Part shown: in pieces, positions 25,848-34,407 of the stretch | Layout: each line of letters begins with the position of its first letter | How positions within the stretch are numbered: the stretch's first letter is position 1 | Source of the DNA: DASRSS01 sp963799045 | GTDB taxonomy: Bacteria; Actinomycetota; Actinomycetes; Mycobacteriales; Jatrophihabitantaceae | Direction: 5' to 3' | DNA: 64,000 bases | NCBI GenBank assembly: GCA_963799045.1 | Contig: CAWCVN010000001.1 | Span: forward strand, 992,001-1,056,000 | Translations under genes and position numbers: made by a program | Notes under the pieces: generated by a model | What the model saw: only the letters and a program-made list of their open reading frames with translations | What the model was told of the DNA's origin: nothing | The model's database searches: none

Positions 25848-27149
25848 GTGGCGCGGTCCGAGTTCGGCTTCACCACCCGGGCCTCCTGCCTGTTGGCCGC
25901 CGGGGCGACGGCGTTGCTGTGCGGCGTGCTGCTCGGCGAGGTCGACCTCACCCGGGCCGGTGTGCTGGCCCTCGCCGTTCCCATCCTGTCGGCCCTGGTC
26001 GTACACCGGTCCCGGGTGCTGATCGCGAACCGGCGCCAGGTCGAGCCCGAGCACGCCAGCTCCGGCGACGACGTCCTGGTCAACCTGACGATCACCAACC
26101 GGTCGCGGTTGCGCAGCGGGGCACTGATGCTCGAGGACGGCCTTCCGGTGACCCTGCCGGGAAAGGCCCGTTTCGTGCTCGACAGCCTGGCCAGCCGGGA
26201 GTCGCGCACGGTCACCTATCGGCTCAACCACCTCGCCCGCGGGCGCTACCGTGCCGGCCCCCTCCAGGTGCGGCTGACCGACCCGTTCCACCTCATCGAC
26301 GTGCGCCGCAGCTTCACGGCGACAAGCGAGTTCGTCGTCCGCCCGGTGGTCGACCGCCTTCCGGGCCTCGCTCCGCCGCTGTCGCACGACATCGGCGAGA
26401 ACACCAGCAGCCACCTGATCGGCACGCACGGTGCGGACGACGCCTCGACCCGCGAGTACCGCACCGGCGACCCGCTCCGGAAGATCCACTGGCGCTCGAC
26501 CGCCCGGATGGGCGCACTCATGGTCCGCCAGGAGGAGCGGCCCTGGCAGGGGCGGGCGACGCTCGTCCTGGACCTGCGGGAATCGGCCCACGTCACCGAT
26601 CCGGCCGCGTCCGCCCGCACCGAGCCGGACGAGCGACGGCGCAGCAGCATGGAGTGGGCAATCAGCGCCGCTGCGAGCATCGGCGCGCACCTGATGAGCC
26701 AGGGTCGTGCGGTCGAGCTGATCAGCGAGGTGGACGCGGCCAAGCCGTCGAACCCGCGGACGGCGCTCGCACTGGTCGAGAGCCTGGCCGGCGTGCACGG
26801 TACCCGGTCGACGAGCCTGGCGCCTGCGCGGGCGCTGCTGTCCGGGGCTGCCCACGAGAGCGCACTGATCGCTGTCCTCGGCGAGCTGGATCCGATCAGC
26901 CTGCGCGTACTGACCGATTGCCATCCCCAGGGATCGGTCACCCCCGCGTTGGCCCTGCTGCTGGACACCGGCACCTGGGCCGGCCGGGAGCCGGCTGGCC
27001 CGAGTGCCACCGACGCTGCCTGTCAGGTCGCTGCCCGCGCGCTGCGGGCGGCCGGCTGGCGGGTCGGCATCGTCACCCGCGGCGCGGAGCTGGCAGACGT
27101 GTGGCAGCAGACCCTGCGCGGGGTCCCGGCCTCCGGAGCGCTGCGATGA
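25848..27149 (+). CDS. DUF58 domain protein (MoxR partner)
   Basis: A membrane-anchored protein with two N-terminal hydrophobic helices (about 10-48). A region of beta-sandwich character follows (RQVEPEHASSGDDVLVNLTI onward). The DUF58 signature STREYRTGDPLRKIHWRSTA is at about 200-220, ahead of a von Willebrand A-like C-terminal half. The GTG at 25848 lies 2 nt after the moxR stop. The length is 433. Its stop overlaps the transglutaminase start (ATGA). The family is linked to assembly or activation of other proteins; the client here is not known. Confidence 0.9.
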   Translation: MARSEFGFTTRASCLLAAGATALLCGVLLGEVDLTRAGVLALAVPILSALVVHRSRVLIANRRQVEPEHASSGDDVLVNLTITNRSRLRSGALMLEDGLPVTLPGKARFVLDSLASRESRTVTYRLNHLARGRYRAGPLQVRLTDPFHLIDVRRSFTATSEFVVRPVVDRLPGLAPPLSHDIGENTSSHLIGTHGADDASTREYRTGDPLRKIHWRSTARMGALMVRQEERPWQGRATLVLDLRESAHVTDPAASARTEPDERRRSSMEWAISAAASIGAHLMSQGRAVELISEVDAAKPSNPRTALALVESLAGVHGTRSTSLAPARALLSGAAHESALIAVLGELDPISLRVLTDCHPQGSVTPALALLLDTGTWAGREPAGPSATDAACQVAARALRAAGWRVGIVTRGAELADVWQQTLRGVPASGALR

Positions 27150-29503
27150 CCACGACAGCGGCGAAGACCGCGGACCCGGGGCTGATGATCAGCGGGGTCC
27201 AGCGGACTCTGCTGGCGCTCGCCGCCTCGGCACTGAGCGCCATTCCGCTGTGCACCCTGCTCAGCGACCGTGGCTGGCTGATCGACGTGTGGACGTCGAT
27301 GCTCGTCGCGGTGCTACCCGCCCTGGTCATCCGCACCCGACGCCAGCCCGGCGCGTTGCAGATCTGGCCCGGTGTGGTGCTGCTCGTGCCGTGGCTGACG
27401 CTGCGGTTCCTGTCCCCCGGATCGCTGTTCGGGGTAATCCCCACAAGCGCGACCTGGCATCGGGTCACGGTCCTGCTCGACGACCTGCACCACACGACGC
27501 AGGACGAAGTCGCACCGGTCCACTCCACGGTCGCGGTCAAGCTCGCGCTGTGCGCGATGCTGGGCCTGCTGGCGGCCTTGGTCGACCTCATCGCGGTCGT
27601 CGGTCGGCACGGCGCGCTCGCCGGCGTTCCACTGCTGGTCGTGTACACAGTGGCGGGCGCGGTGCCGCACCGCTCGGTGTCGTGGACGCTGTTCCTCGGG
27701 CCCGCGATCGGATTCCTTGTGCTGCTGGCGCTCGACGGTCGCGACGACCAGATGCGCTGGGGGCATCGGATAGCCCGGCCCGGCAGGCAGCTCGTCCAGC
27801 CGGCGTTGACCCGTGCCGGGCAACGCATCGGCCTGCTGGCGCTGCTGCTCGCCGTCGTGCTTCCCTTCGCCACCCCGGCGAGCGGCAACAACCTCGTCTC
27901 GGCGCTGCTCCGCCATCACGGCTCGGGCAGCGGGAACGGTATCGGCGCTGGCGGCAGCATCGATCCGTGGGCCGCCCTGAAGGGGCAGCTCACCCGCACC
28001 ACGCCGATCAATCTCGCAGACGTCACCGTCAACGCTCCCCCTTCGGTCACGCCCTTCTACCTGCGCGAGAACGTGCTGTCGGTGTTCACCGGCTCGGGTT
28101 GGAAGGCGTCCCCGTCGCGCGGCCGGACCGACGAGGTCGGCAGCGGGGTGTTCCGGGAGCAGCCCGATTTCCCGGGCGGGGGGACCAGCCAGTTCACCGC
28201 GCGCATCCACGTCCTCGGCCTCAGCGGCAACCCCCCGGTCTTCGGCAACCCGACCTCGGTGTCCGGGCTGGATTCGGCGAGCTGGTCCGAGCGGGATCAG
28301 CTGCTGGTCGGCGCAAAGCTGCACTCCGGGCAGGCCTACAGCGAGATGGTGCTACAGCCCAACCCGTCGATCAACGAGCTGCGCGCGGCACCGGATGTCA
28401 CCCCGGACGCGTCGATGCAGCAGTGGCTCGAGCTGCCGAAGATTCCCCGGCTGGTGCGCACCCTCGTCACCCGACTGACCAAAGGCGCCAACGGACCCTA
28501 CGAGCGTGCACGTGACATCGCCGCCTACTTCACCGATCCGGCCAACGGTTTCCAGTACAGCCTGCAGACGAAGGCCGGCGACTCCGGCAACGATCTGGTC
28601 GACTTCCTCACCAACAAGACCGGGTATTGCCAGCAGTACGCGGCGGCGATGGCGGTCATGCTGCGGCTCGCTCAGGTGCCGGCACGCGTGGTGCTCGGAT
28701 ACACGCACCAGCTACCGAACGCGGTGGACGCCTTCACCGTGACAACGAACGACGCGCATTCCTGGGTCGAGGCGTATTTCCAGGACGTCGGCTGGGTACC
28801 GTTCGACCCCACGCCGGAGTCCGGGCTTCCGGGCGGCGCCACGATCAACCCGCCGTGGCAGCGTTCGCCGGTCCGCGCCCCCGGTTCCAGCAGCGCCACG
28901 CCCAGCAACCACCCGAGCTCCCCCAGCGCACCGAAGGGAACCCGCTCTGACTCGGCTGCCGCGCCGGGGGGCGGCACCGGGCCGTCCCGTGCCCGCGCGG
29001 TGCCCGCTGCTGCCGTTCCCGCGCTCGTGCTCCTTGCGGTCGTGCTGTTGCTGCTCACGCCGTGGTTCATCCGGACCAGGCGCCGCCGCCTGCGGCTGCG
29101 GGCGGCGCACGCCGGCAACCCCGATCCGCTGTGGACCGAGCTGTCCGACACGGCGACGGACCTGGGTTACGCCTGGAGCCCCACGCGCAGCCCGCGGCAG
29201 GTCGCACGCTGGCTCGGCGACGCCGCCGGTGAGGCGCGGGCCTCGCTGAACACCTTGGCCCGGGCGGTCGAGGAGCACCATTACAGCGGAGCGGCCACCC
29301 CCGGTGCGGATCTTCGGGCGGACCTCGCTGCCGTCACAGAGCGGCTACGCGCCGGGCGCGACCGCTCACAGCGGCTGCGGGCGCAGCTGTGGCCGAGTTC
29401 GCTGGGCTGGTCGTTGGGGTGGCTGCGCCGGCGGCGTCCGGCCGACGGCCTGGGCGAAACCGGGCAGCCGAGGGCGACGGAGGGGCTCAGCCGTCCGAGC
29501 TAG
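27146..29503 (+). CDS. TgpA-like transglutaminase membrane protein
   Basis: A polytopic membrane protein with an external transglutaminase-like domain. Five or six hydrophobic helices lie in residues 20-255, then an extracytoplasmic region. The cysteine-protease-like triad is present: Cys in TGYCQQYAAAMAVMLR, His in TTNDAHSWVEAYF and Asp in WVPFDPTPE (about 495-560). A Ser/Pro/Gly linker, one more helix (PALVLLAVVLLLLTPWFI) and a cytoplasmic DUF4129-like tail follow. It is 785 residues. The moxR-DUF58-transglutaminase set is a conserved actinobacterial cassette; the substrate is unknown. Confidence 0.92.
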   Translation: MTTTAAKTADPGLMISGVQRTLLALAASALSAIPLCTLLSDRGWLIDVWTSMLVAVLPALVIRTRRQPGALQIWPGVVLLVPWLTLRFLSPGSLFGVIPTSATWHRVTVLLDDLHHTTQDEVAPVHSTVAVKLALCAMLGLLAALVDLIAVVGRHGALAGVPLLVVYTVAGAVPHRSVSWTLFLGPAIGFLVLLALDGRDDQMRWGHRIARPGRQLVQPALTRAGQRIGLLALLLAVVLPFATPASGNNLVSALLRHHGSGSGNGIGAGGSIDPWAALKGQLTRTTPINLADVTVNAPPSVTPFYLRENVLSVFTGSGWKASPSRGRTDEVGSGVFREQPDFPGGGTSQFTARIHVLGLSGNPPVFGNPTSVSGLDSASWSERDQLLVGAKLHSGQAYSEMVLQPNPSINELRAAPDVTPDASMQQWLELPKIPRLVRTLVTRLTKGANGPYERARDIAAYFTDPANGFQYSLQTKAGDSGNDLVDFLTNKTGYCQQYAAAMAVMLRLAQVPARVVLGYTHQLPNAVDAFTVTTNDAHSWVEAYFQDVGWVPFDPTPESGLPGGATINPPWQRSPVRAPGSSSATPSNHPSSPSAPKGTRSDSAAAPGGGTGPSRARAVPAAAVPALVLLAVVLLLLTPWFIRTRRRRLRLRAAHAGNPDPLWTELSDTATDLGYAWSPTRSPRQVARWLGDAAGEARASLNTLARAVEEHHYSGAATPGADLRADLAAVTERLRAGRDRSQRLRAQLWPSSLGWSLGWLRRRRPADGLGETGQPRATEGLSRPS

Positions 29504-29517
29504 GAACGAGCTAGGAA

Positions 29518-29911
29518 TCAGTTCTCGTCGAAGCGGCGGCGCAGCCGCTCTTCCATGCGGCCGCGCAACCCGTCCGGACGCGGCTGCGAGGGCTTGTGGC
29601 TGCGGCCCGGGCCCCGCGCAGCATCGGCGGTGGTCGGGCGGGACCGCGGCCGGAGGGTGCGCACGAGGAAGCCGCACGCTGCCACGACCAGCACGAAGCC
29701 GACGACGCTGAGCACGATCACGTTGGCTATCAGCCCGACGAGGACCACGCCCAGTCCGACCAGCACGCCGAGGCCGGAGAGCTAGGGCCGCCCGGCGAAG
29801 CCGGGACCGAATGCCCGCCGAGCGCACCGCGGAGGCGAACTTCGGATCGTCGGCGTAGAGCGCTTGCTCGATCTCGTCGAGCAACCGCTGCTCGTGATCG
29901 GAGAGCGGCAT
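29518..29911 (-). CDS. DUF3040 membrane protein (frame interrupted)
   Basis: The N-terminus MPLSDHEQRLLDEIEQALYA is the hallmark of DUF3040, with AGGAGG upstream of the ATG at 29911. The membrane part (VLVGLGVVLVGLIANVIVL and VVGFVLVVAACGFLV) and a basic tail continue in another frame. One shift near 29785 separates them: the first frame reads ARR-AALALRP where the second supplies LGVLVG. The length would be about 130, as in the family. The function is unknown. It is convergent with the transglutaminase gene. Confidence 0.8.
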
Positions 29912-30139
29912 CTGGTGCCCTCCTTCGTGGATGGACCGGTCCTGAACGGTACCTGACAACCATTCTAGTTGCCTCGGCCCTGCAACGCACCGTCGGATCG
30001 GCAGTGCGCAACAAGACCGATATCTCGAATATACGAGCCGATCGGAGAGTCCGAAAGCAGCCGCGCTCACCCGGTGGCCAGGGCCTCGCATCGCGCGCCT
30101 CGCCGGCGGCCGGCGCAGTGGTTCGTCTGGGGTGCTTCG

Positions 30140-31390
30140 TCAGGGCTGCCTGGTGTCGGCACCGGGCCGGCTGGCTGTGCCGCCGAGCAGGCTCGCGTAG
30201 CCGAGCGCACCGGAGCCGAACTTGGCGCGGGCGGCGTCGAGCACGGACTCGGCCGGGCGGGCCGGCGCGGGCACATCGTCGAAGCTGAGCTGTTCGGGGG
30301 CGCTCGCGGCCTGCCGGAGGCTCTCGCACTTCACGCCGACGAGGCGGATCCGCGGCCGGTCGAGCTCGAGGCCACGGTAAAGCTCGGCGGCGGTCTGGTA
30401 GATCCTGCTCGACGAGTCCGTCCAGCTCGGCAGGGTACGCACCCGGGTGACCGTCTTGAAGTCCGCGAAGCGGATCTTGATACCGACGGTGCGAGCGGCG
30501 AATCCTCGACCGCGTACACGCCGACCGACCTCGTCGGAAAGGCGCAGCAGTTCCCGCAGCACGGCCTCCTCGGAGGTCAGGTCGGTCTCGGTGGTGTGGT
30601 CAGCGCTGATCGACTTCTCGACATCGCCGACCCGCACGGCGCGATCGTCGCGACCGTGCGCCAGGTCGTGGAGGTGTTGGGCGCTTGCGGCACCGACGGC
30701 CCGGCGCAGGACCGAAAGCGGTGTCTGAGCGAGTTCGCCCACGGTGCGGACGCCCAGGCGGTGCAGCGGTTCTGCCGTGCGCGCGCCGACACCCCACAGT
30801 GCCGTCACCGGCAGCGGGTGCAGGAACTCCAGCGTGCGCTCGGCGGGCACCACCAGCAGACCGTCCGGCTTGCAGCGTGCCGAGGCGAGTTTGGCGACGA
30901 ACTTGTTCCGGGCGACCCCCACCGAGCAGGTCAGGCCGAGCTCGCCATGGACCCGTTCGCGGATGGCGGCGGCGATCGTGGCCGGCGAGCCACGCAGCCG
31001 AACCGCGCCGCCGACGTCGAGGAACGCTTCGTCGATGGACAGCTGCTCGACGAGGGGGGTGATCGAGCGCAGGATCTCCATGACCACCGCGGAGGCGCTG
31101 CTGTACGCCGAACGGTCGGGGGGCACCACGATCAGGGTCGGGCACAGCCGGAGGGCCTGGCTCATCGGCATGGCGCTGCGCACCCCGTACCGGCGGGCCG
31201 GGTAGGACGCGGCCAGCACGACGCCCCGGGTGCTGCCGCCGACCACCACCGGTCTGCCGGTGAGCTCCGGGCGGCGCTGGATCTCGACGCTCGCGAAGAA
31301 GGCGTCCATGTCGACATGCAGGATCGGGCAACCGCCGTCGTCGTCGCCGAACCCGCGCGCGTCGCGGGGTACGTCAGCGCTGCGGCCCAC
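30140..31390 (-). CDS. dinB: DNA polymerase IV (Y family)
   Basis: A translesion DNA polymerase. The catalytic carboxylates are in HVDMDAFFASVE (about 24-35) and SIDEAFLDV. GVVLAASYPARRYGVRSAMP is the fingers signature, and CSVGVARNKFVAKLAS with GVGARTAEPLHRLG shows palm and thumb. A little-finger domain follows, then a tail ending SRPGADTRQP. I chose the GTG at 31390, four bases after the methyltransferase stop in its restored frame, giving 416 residues. The open frame continues 18 codons upstream inside the methyltransferase gene. Confidence 0.94.
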   Translation of the reverse strand: MGRSADVPRDARGFGDDDGGCPILHVDMDAFFASVEIQRRPELTGRPVVVGGSTRGVVLAASYPARRYGVRSAMPMSQALRLCPTLIVVPPDRSAYSSASAVVMEILRSITPLVEQLSIDEAFLDVGGAVRLRGSPATIAAAIRERVHGELGLTCSVGVARNKFVAKLASARCKPDGLLVVPAERTLEFLHPLPVTALWGVGARTAEPLHRLGVRTVGELAQTPLSVLRRAVGAASAQHLHDLAHGRDDRAVRVGDVEKSISADHTTETDLTSEEAVLRELLRLSDEVGRRVRGRGFAARTVGIKIRFADFKTVTRVRTLPSWTDSSSRIYQTAAELYRGLELDRPRIRLVGVKCESLRQAASAPEQLSFDDVPAPARPAESVLDAARAKFGSGALGYASLLGGTASRPGADTRQP

Positions 31391-31394
31391 GTGC

Positions 31395-32166
31395 TTACCC
31401 CGTCGGTCGCAGCGCGAGCAGGTGCACCCGGGCCGCGATGTCACGGAACGGGGCGTACGGCGCGCTGTCGGCCTCGAGGGCGTCCAGCGCCTCCCTGGCG
31501 CCGGGCGCGTCCAGCGCCCGGCCGGGTACTAGGTCGCCGAAGACGCCGATGCCGTGTACCGCCTCGACGGTGAGCCCGTGCTCGCGCGCACTGCGTACGT
31601 ACGGCGTCGGGGCCGAACCGGCCGGGCGCGGCGATCAGCGCGCGCAGCTCGCTCAGCGCCGCGGACAGCTCTCCGGACATCGCCCGCGCGATCACCGCAG
31701 CGACCGGGTTGGCGACGAGGACGCTGAGCTGCCCTCCGGGCCGCACCCGCCGGGTGAACTCGGCGAGGGTGCCGGCAGCGTCGTCGACAGCACCGAGGAT
31801 GTCGTGTGCCAGCACGAGGTCGAACGTGCCGGCGCCGATTGCGTCGGCCAGGGCCTCCACGTCGCCCTGCACCGCGTTGACGTTCGCGCCCACACCGGCG
31901 TCGTCCGCGCGGCGGCGCAGCGTCGCGAGGGCGTCGACGCTGATGTCGACGACCGTGACGTGGGCGCCGCCCTGGGCCAACGGCACCGCGAAACTTCCGC
32001 TTCCGCCGCCGCAGTCGAGCACGGTCGCCGGCCGCCCCGGCGTTGCGACGGACTCCACGGCCGTCGTCAGCAACTGCCACACCAGGCCCTGCCGGCCCCG
32101 TCGCCCCTCGGTTTCTCGGCGTGTGTCGACCTGCACACGCAGCACACTAGTCGCGGCAGCGGACAT
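31395..32166 (-). CDS. SAM-dependent class I methyltransferase (frame interrupted)
   Basis: A Rossmann-fold methyltransferase with motif I TVLDCGGGSGSFAVPLA (about 48-64), VTVVDISVDAL (motif II) and FDLVLAHDILGAVDD (motif IV). One shift near 31605 moves the last quarter to another frame, where GLTVEAVHGIGVFGDLVPG and AARVHLLALRPTG lead to a TAA at 31395. The substrate is not predictable. It lies between a HEPN gene (18 nt gap) and dinB (4 nt gap), so the three look like one operon. GTATTGAACT-type promoter elements were not found between them. Confidence 0.85.
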
Positions 32167-32184
32167 CGGCCGTGGTGGTGCGGC

Positions 32185-32628
32185 TCAGCTCGCCAGCGGC
32201 GGAGCCAGCGGTCCGACGTGGGACTCGACCAACCTCAGGAACTGTGCCGCTGCGCGGCACTGGTCGTCGGCCGCCCGCGCGCCCGCCACGCCCACGGCGC
32301 CGGCCTCGATGGCGGCGCGTGTCGCGGCGCCAGCCGCGAACAGGGCCGCCCACTCGCCGTACTCGGGCGCCACGCGCTCGATGAGTCGCCACACACTGAT
32401 CAACCGACGCCGGGTCGACGCCGGCCGGTCTCGCTCGGACAGCACCGCTGCCGCGGTCCGCAGCGCCGCCAGGTGCGCGAGGCGGAACCGTTCGTCGGGA
32501 TCCGGTGTGGCTGTTGCCTCGGCGAGCATGCGCCGCGCCCGCTCGAGCAGCACGAGTGTGCCGTGTGCCGACGCAGCATGAAGGTCGGCGTGCGACCGTG
32601 TCGGCCCGTCGTGCCGTTGCGCGCCCAT
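32185..32628 (-). CDS. SAV_6107-type HEPN domain protein
   Basis: An all-helical protein of 147 residues. The middle resembles the actinobacterial SAV_6107 HEPN family: RFRLAHLAALRTAAAVL, SVWRLIERVAPEYGEWAALF and ADDQCRAAAQFLRLVE. R47 and H52 in RFRLAH give an Rx4H motif, the catalytic signature of many HEPN RNases; whether it is active here is inference. AGGGGG precedes the ATG. It is first in the HEPN-methyltransferase-dinB operon and divergent from a sigma-factor gene. Confidence 0.8.
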   Translation of the reverse strand: MGAQRHDGPTRSHADLHAASAHGTLVLLERARRMLAEATATPDPDERFRLAHLAALRTAAAVLSERDRPASTRRRLISVWRLIERVAPEYGEWAALFAAGAATRAAIEAGAVGVAGARAADDQCRAAAQFLRLVESHVGPLAPPLAS

Positions 32629-32799
32629 CTCGACCCCCTGTCAATTCGAATGCCTGTTTGAAGTTTAGCGCCGGCTGCCGACAGCGGCAACGTCCGAAGG
32701 ACCCGGGCGGCAGGCAGGATGTGTAACAGGATGCGCCTGCGGAGCGCTGAAGAAGGCGGGCAGGTCTGCACACCACACGGCAAGCCGGAGGTCGGCGAG

Positions 32800-33441
32800 G
32801 TGACGAGTCGCGTGACGATCAGACGCGCTCGCCCCGTCGGCGCCGTCGGCGCCGTCGACGCTGCCGGCGCCGACGCCCGCGGCGCTGAGGCGACCGTGGA
32901 CGAGGCCGCCCCCGACAGTCTCGAGGCCGCGAAGAACGGCGACGAGCAGGCGTTCGCCAGCCTCTACTGCGACCTTCAACCCCGTTTGCTGCGGTACGCG
33001 ACGGCGCTGGTCGGCCAGGACGCCGAGGACGTCACCGCCGAGGCCTGGCTGCAGATCGCCAGGGATATCCGGAGCTTCTCCGGAGACCTCGACGCCTTCC
33101 GAGGCTGGACGGCGCGGATCGTGCGGAATCGGGCGTTGGATCTCGCACGCTCACGCGGAAGGCGCCCGGCCGCTCCTGCCGGTCTGAACGAACTGCTCGA
33201 CCGCGCCGACCCGCGGGACACTGGCGAGCAGGCCAGCGAGCGCATGTCGACCGAGCAGGCCGTGGCTCTGATCGCGACGCTGCCCAGAGACCAGGCCGAG
33301 GCGGTGCTATTGCGGGTGGTGCTCGGGCTCGACCCGGCCCGAGCCGGCCAGGTGGTCGGCAAGCGCGCCGGCGCCATCCGGGTCGCCTCCCACCGCGGAC
33401 TCAAGGCCTTGGCACGCCGGCTCGACCCAGAGGGGCAGTAA
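32800..33441 (+). CDS. ECF-like RNA polymerase sigma factor
   Basis: A short sigma-70 family factor. Region 2 spans about 45-115 (DEQAFASLYCDLQPRLLRYA, AEAWLQIARDI, FRGWTARIVRNRALDLAR). Region 4 is about 150-210 (LIATLPRDQAEAVLLRVVLG, then a helix-turn-helix GKRAGAIRVASHRGLKAL). The GTG at 32800 has GGAGG 9 nt upstream; an earlier in-frame ATG at 32719 would add 27 residues with no clear RBS. The N-terminal 40 residues are low-complexity Ala/Gly/Val. The next gene, 33 nt on, encodes a one-pass membrane protein that may be its anti-sigma partner. Confidence 0.9.
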   Translation: MTSRVTIRRARPVGAVGAVDAAGADARGAEATVDEAAPDSLEAAKNGDEQAFASLYCDLQPRLLRYATALVGQDAEDVTAEAWLQIARDIRSFSGDLDAFRGWTARIVRNRALDLARSRGRRPAAPAGLNELLDRADPRDTGEQASERMSTEQAVALIATLPRDQAEAVLLRVVLGLDPARAGQVVGKRAGAIRVASHRGLKALARRLDPEGQ

Positions 33442-33474
33442 CGCAATGACGGGTCGCGACGCTGAAGGGGTGTT

Positions 33475-34349
33475 ATGCGACGGATAAGAGTTCCCTCCCC
33501 CGAGGTGCGTGAGCAGCTGCTACCGGCGCCGACGCCGAGAACGGGCAGCTCAGGCGAAGTACTGAGCGCCGCCTCTGCACCGGCGCATCCCGAGGAACTA
33601 CTCGGCCTGGCGGCCGCCGTCGCGACGTTCCGAACCGCGGCCGGCTCTGCACCCGTCGCGCAGCCTGCCAGGAGGACCCCCGTGCTGAAGTCGATCATGT
33701 CCGGTCTGGTCGCGACGAAGGTGATCGCCGGTGTCGCCAGCGCCGCCGCCATCGGCGGCGTGGCCTTGGCCGCCTCCACCGGCCACCTCGGTACCGGCCA
33801 CGGTGCGAACAACGGTTCCGGCCACGATTCCGCGGCCGGTCTGGCGATCGCGTCCGCGCATCGATCCGACGCAAGCGTCGGATCGGACGAGACGATCGCT
33901 CGTCGAGCGCGTCGTCATCGACCGCATCGTCATCGAGCGCTTCGTCCCCGGCCAGCGGGAGCGAGTCCCCCGCCCCGCACCCGGCACTCGTCGGCCTGTG
34001 CCGCGCGTGGACGGCCCACGAGCGCGCCGACGGCACCGTGTCGACGCACGGAAAGTGGATGGACAGCCCCGCGTTCACCGTCTTGATCACCACGGCCGGC
34101 GGGACCTCGTCGGTCGACGGCTACTGCACGACACTGCTCAGTCCGTCGACCAGTGCGAGCGAGAGCGAGTCGAGTTCCACCAGTGCGCACCCGACGCACC
34201 CAACGCACGCAACCCACCCGGTGCACCCGAGCGAGCCGGCGAGCTCGCACACCGCTGAACGGCCGACGGACATCCCGTCGCACAGCCACCCGGAACCGAC
34301 GCACACCCCCCATCAGCCTTCCGGAACGGAAACCCCCACCGCTCCGTAG
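33475..34349 (+). CDS. One-pass membrane protein downstream of the sigma factor (frame interrupted)
   Basis: GAAGGGG precedes the ATG. Residues 1-70 are cytoplasmic, with LLGLAAAVATFRTAAGSAP resembling sigma-linked actinobacterial proteins. A helix follows (VIAGVASAAAIGGVALAAST), then a Ser-rich outer linker. After a shift near 33890 comes the conserved-looking GLCRAWTAHERADGTVSTHG and DGYCTTLL. The tail is Ser/Thr/His/Pro-rich with HPTHPTHATHPVHP. It may sense an envelope signal and hold the sigma factor, but no ZAS motif or other anti-sigma signature is visible. The function is unknown. Confidence 0.75.
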
Positions 34350-34354
34350 GGCCG

Positions 34355-34407
34355 GTTGCGGTAGCCGGCGGCGCCCCTTGGGATCAAGCGCCGTCGGCTA
34401 CCGCAAC
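34355..34407. terminator. Strong bidirectional hairpin between convergent genes
   Basis: A 20-bp stem, left arm 34355-34374 starting GTTGCGGTAGCCGG, right arm 34388-34407, has a single G.U-type mismatch and a 13-nt loop. It lies between the convergent membrane-protein and siroheme-synthase genes and includes the last codons and stop of the latter. It has no long U tract. Confidence 0.75.

Noticed and set aside
25919..27145. Upstream extension of the transglutaminase frame by about 400 codons
   Set aside because: That part overlaps the DUF58 gene in another frame and is Arg/Pro-rich noise; the ATG at 27146 gives a normal start and an ATGA overlap.
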